Shown here one piece after another: positions 22,276-24,122 of a stretch of 24,122 nucleotides of DNA. The DNA is taken from the NCBI GenBank assembly GCA_963590435.1, contig CAVAPG010000017.1:1-24122 (forward strand), written 5' to 3'. How positions within the stretch are numbered: position 1 is the stretch's first letter; every line of letters starts with the position of its first letter. The notes beneath the pieces were generated by a model. It saw nothing but the letters and a program-made list of their open reading frames with translations, did no database searches and was not told the DNA's origin. The translations under genes were made by a program, and so were the position numbers. Origin of the DNA: F23-B02 sp963590435. Lineage in GTDB: Bacteria; Bacillota; Clostridia; Oscillospirales; Oscillospiraceae.

Positions 22276-24021
22276 ATGAAAAGAACACTGCTGATAATTC
22301 TGAGCATACTGCTTGCGGCATCCTCAGTGTTCGGCGTGATTGCCGCCGGAAACGGCTCGGATGATCTGTCGGACATCGTGCGCTACAAGCGCGGGCAGAA
22401 GGCGGATATTATTGACTTTGTCGATGTCCTCGAGGAGCGAGTCAAGGAACTGCGCGAGACCGAGGATGATAACGCCGAAGATGAAAAGGAATACACCGAA
22501 TCGGTCGTGACCGATCAGAAGGGCACAGAGCAGCTGACCCAGGGTACGCAGGAGTACAACGAGGGCGCGGCCAAGATTGCCTCGGGTCAGGCCCAGTATG
22601 ATGCCGCCGAGAAGGAGTATAACGAAAAGCTTGCCGAGTATCAGGCGGCGGAAAAGAAGCTCTCCGACGGCGAAGCACAGCTTAACGAGGCAAAGGCTCA
22701 GCGTGATGCCGCCCAGCAGCAGCTCGACGATGCAACGGAGTCCTATGAGAGAGCCAAGAAGGTCTATGACAGAATTGACAGCCTCGGACTGACAGGCGTT
22801 GAATCGCTCGTATCGGGAATTTTATCGCAGTTCGGCTTTACAACGCTTGACGAGGTCAAGGCCGCAATGAAGGAATATGAGGACGGTCAGGCCGCCCTTG
22901 CCGAGGCCAACACCCAGATTGCCGCCGCCGAGAAAGAGATAGAGGACGGCAAAACTCAGCTTGCCGCCGCGAAGGTTCAGCTTGATGACGGCAAGGCACA
23001 GCTCGATGCCGCAAAGGCGCAGCTCGATAACGGCAAGGCACAGCTTGCAAGCGCCAAGAGTCAGCTCAACGCCGGTCAGCAGCAGCTGAACGACAATGTC
23101 GAGAAAATGAACGAGCTCAAGGATTCACTTACCCAGCAGGACAATGTCGAAACCGCCGTCAAATCGGGCATAGAGGTCCTCATGGAAAATGACGGCATCG
23201 CAGAGCTTGTCGAAGATGAAACGGATTACGAATCCGTAATTGCCGCCGCACGCGAATATGTCGAGGATGATGCGGATAAGCTCAATGACGAGATGGATGT
23301 TCGCCAGAACCTGTATAATATCCTGCGCATAGTCAGCATCATCGGAATTATTGCCGGTGTTATCGGAGTTCTTGCGGCAGTAAAGCCCAACAAAACAAGA
23401 ATCTACGCCGCCACGGGTGCAGACGGGCTCACGGCCCTCGCCACCCTCGGAATGAATATCTACGGCCTGTCAAAAGGCTACCGCAGCTTCGTGTATTGCC
23501 TGTCCGACGGCTCGGGCAGCGGAAAGCAGCAGCTAATTGCGATGCTTGTTCTGCTTGGAGTGTCGATTGTTGCACTTATTGTCGCGCTTGTGTGCGGAAA
23601 GGCATATAACGGCGCCGTAAACGGCGTGGTGAAAAAATCCGAAGAAGCCGAAAATGACGAACAGAATGCACCGCTCGCTGCCTCCGACGAGACAGACGAG
23701 GAGGATGACGATGATGACGCCGACTATATCTCTCCCCGTCAGCGCCGCAAGGAGCAAAAGCTCGCCGAGCAGGCGAATATAATAGAGCCGGAACAGCCCG
23801 AAGCGACCGCCGAAAGTGCTCAGAGTGTTGAACAGACTGTCTCCGATGCACCCACCAAGGAGGAAATTGACGAGCTTGCCGAGCAGACACGCCGCCTGAA
23901 TGAAGAGGCCGAGCAGCTTGAGGCGGAAACACGCCGAAGCGATTACGAAAAGGCCCGCCGTGAATACGAAGAGGCCCGCCGCCGCTTCGAGGCCGCCCTC
24001 CGCAAAAAAGACGGAGAATAA
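22276..24021 (+). CDS. Membrane-anchored coiled-coil protein (YhgE/Pip-like in its repeats), possible exporter partner
   Basis: 581 residues, function not known. Order: signal anchor (4-24); long extracytoplasmic coiled coil (about 48-290) rich in Ala, Gln, Asp and Lys, with 7- and 14-residue units such as QLDDGKAQLDAAKA (about 235-262), broken by a short non-coil part (165-195); then three hydrophobic segments (350-369, about 378-397, 418-440); then a long acidic tail with EEDDDDDAD and a second, charged coiled coil (525-578) in the cytoplasm. The outer repeats resemble YhgE/Pip proteins and the coiled coils inserted in some Firmicute MMPL proteins. The ATG has AAGGA 11 nt upstream. It lies 84 nt after the exporter on the same strand with no terminator between, so co-transcription is likely. 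A physical bond to the exporter is inference. Confidence 0.8.
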   Translation: MKRTLLIILSILLAASSVFGVIAAGNGSDDLSDIVRYKRGQKADIIDFVDVLEERVKELRETEDDNAEDEKEYTESVVTDQKGTEQLTQGTQEYNEGAAKIASGQAQYDAAEKEYNEKLAEYQAAEKKLSDGEAQLNEAKAQRDAAQQQLDDATESYERAKKVYDRIDSLGLTGVESLVSGILSQFGFTTLDEVKAAMKEYEDGQAALAEANTQIAAAEKEIEDGKTQLAAAKVQLDDGKAQLDAAKAQLDNGKAQLASAKSQLNAGQQQLNDNVEKMNELKDSLTQQDNVETAVKSGIEVLMENDGIAELVEDETDYESVIAAAREYVEDDADKLNDEMDVRQNLYNILRIVSIIGIIAGVIGVLAAVKPNKTRIYAATGADGLTALATLGMNIYGLSKGYRSFVYCLSDGSGSGKQQLIAMLVLLGVSIVALIVALVCGKAYNGAVNGVVKKSEEAENDEQNAPLAASDETDEEDDDDDADYISPRQRRKEQKLAEQANIIEPEQPEATAESAQSVEQTVSDAPTKEEIDELAEQTRRLNEEAEQLEAETRRSDYEKARREYEEARRRFEAALRKKDGE

Positions 24022-24033
24022 CCCACCGCTCAT

Positions 24034-24081
24034 GGCTCCCCTGTGTAAGGGGAGCTGTCACCGGAGGTGACTGAGGGGTTG
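24034..24081 (+). repeat. Two-hairpin repeat at the right end
   Basis: Hairpin 1 is GCTCCCCT (24035-24042) with AGGGGAGC (24048-24055). Hairpin 2 is GTCACC (24057-24062) with GGTGAC (24066-24071). TGAGGGGTTG follows. The plan matches the arms around the DUF559 gene, with different bases. There is no T tract, so it is not an ordinary terminator. A partner copy or cargo gene may lie beyond the window. Confidence 0.8.
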
Positions 24082-24122
24082 CCTGTCACGGTTAAAACAG
24101 CATTCAAAACAGTGCGTCAAGC

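Overview
The window looks like a chromosomal segment of a Gram-positive, gut-type Clostridia, probably Oscillospirales/Ruminococcaceae-like. This is inferred from strong Shine-Dalgarno sites, an archaeal-type phosphoglycerate mutase, a VanW-family surface protein, a TagO-like transferase without LPS genes, a PhoB/PhoR pair, and short structured repeats of a kind I associate with that group. A 10-N run at 14586-14595 marks a scaffolding gap, so this is a draft or metagenome-derived assembly. No rRNA, tRNA, CRISPR array or prophage is visible. Nearly all of the DNA is coding.

Layout. (1) 1-138: the start of an unidentified membrane-anchored protein, minus strand, cut by the window edge. (2) 271-3939, plus strand: apgM, ispE and a TIR-transmembrane-leucine-rich-repeat protein, packed with a 2-nt gap and then a 14-nt overlap, ending at a strong terminator. 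(3) 4042-6106: htpG with its own promoter and a structured leader of about 108 nt that could mask the ribosome-binding site. (4) 6236-6776: a small DUF559 nuclease gene enclosed by long inverted repeats, each made of two hairpins; it has the shape of a small mobile or mobilisable cassette. (5) 6946-12192, plus strand: hemW, a VanW-family surface protein, metG and a small Nif11-like protein, ending at a bidirectional terminator shared with the convergent phoBR operon. (6) 14676-12279, minus strand: phoB-phoR behind a probable Pho box; phoB is broken only by the assembly gap. (7) 18069-14777, minus strand: trpS, a TagO/WecA-type transferase and UDP-GlcNAc 2-epimerase, which together make lipid-linked GlcNAc and UDP-ManNAc for a wall polymer. 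(8) 18194-19669, plus strand: gltX, divergent from trpS; the two promoters appear to share one -35 box. (9) 19876-24021, plus strand: an MMPL/RND exporter followed by a membrane coiled-coil protein that may be its partner. (10) 24034-24081: another two-hairpin repeat.

How the genes fit together. Most are housekeeping: glycolysis (apgM), the MEP isoprenoid route (ispE), protein folding (htpG), heme handling (hemW), three aminoacyl-tRNA synthetases, phosphate sensing (phoBR) and wall-polymer precursors. Four parts are less ordinary. The TIR-TM-LRR protein resembles a Toll-like receptor with its domain order reversed. The htpG leader has a candidate temperature-sensitive switch. The DUF559 cassette has matching two-hairpin ends whose stems vary but keep pairing. 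The MMPL exporter and coiled-coil protein may work as a two-component surface system. The first and last are the best candidates for an undescribed system, but neither function is proven by sequence alone.
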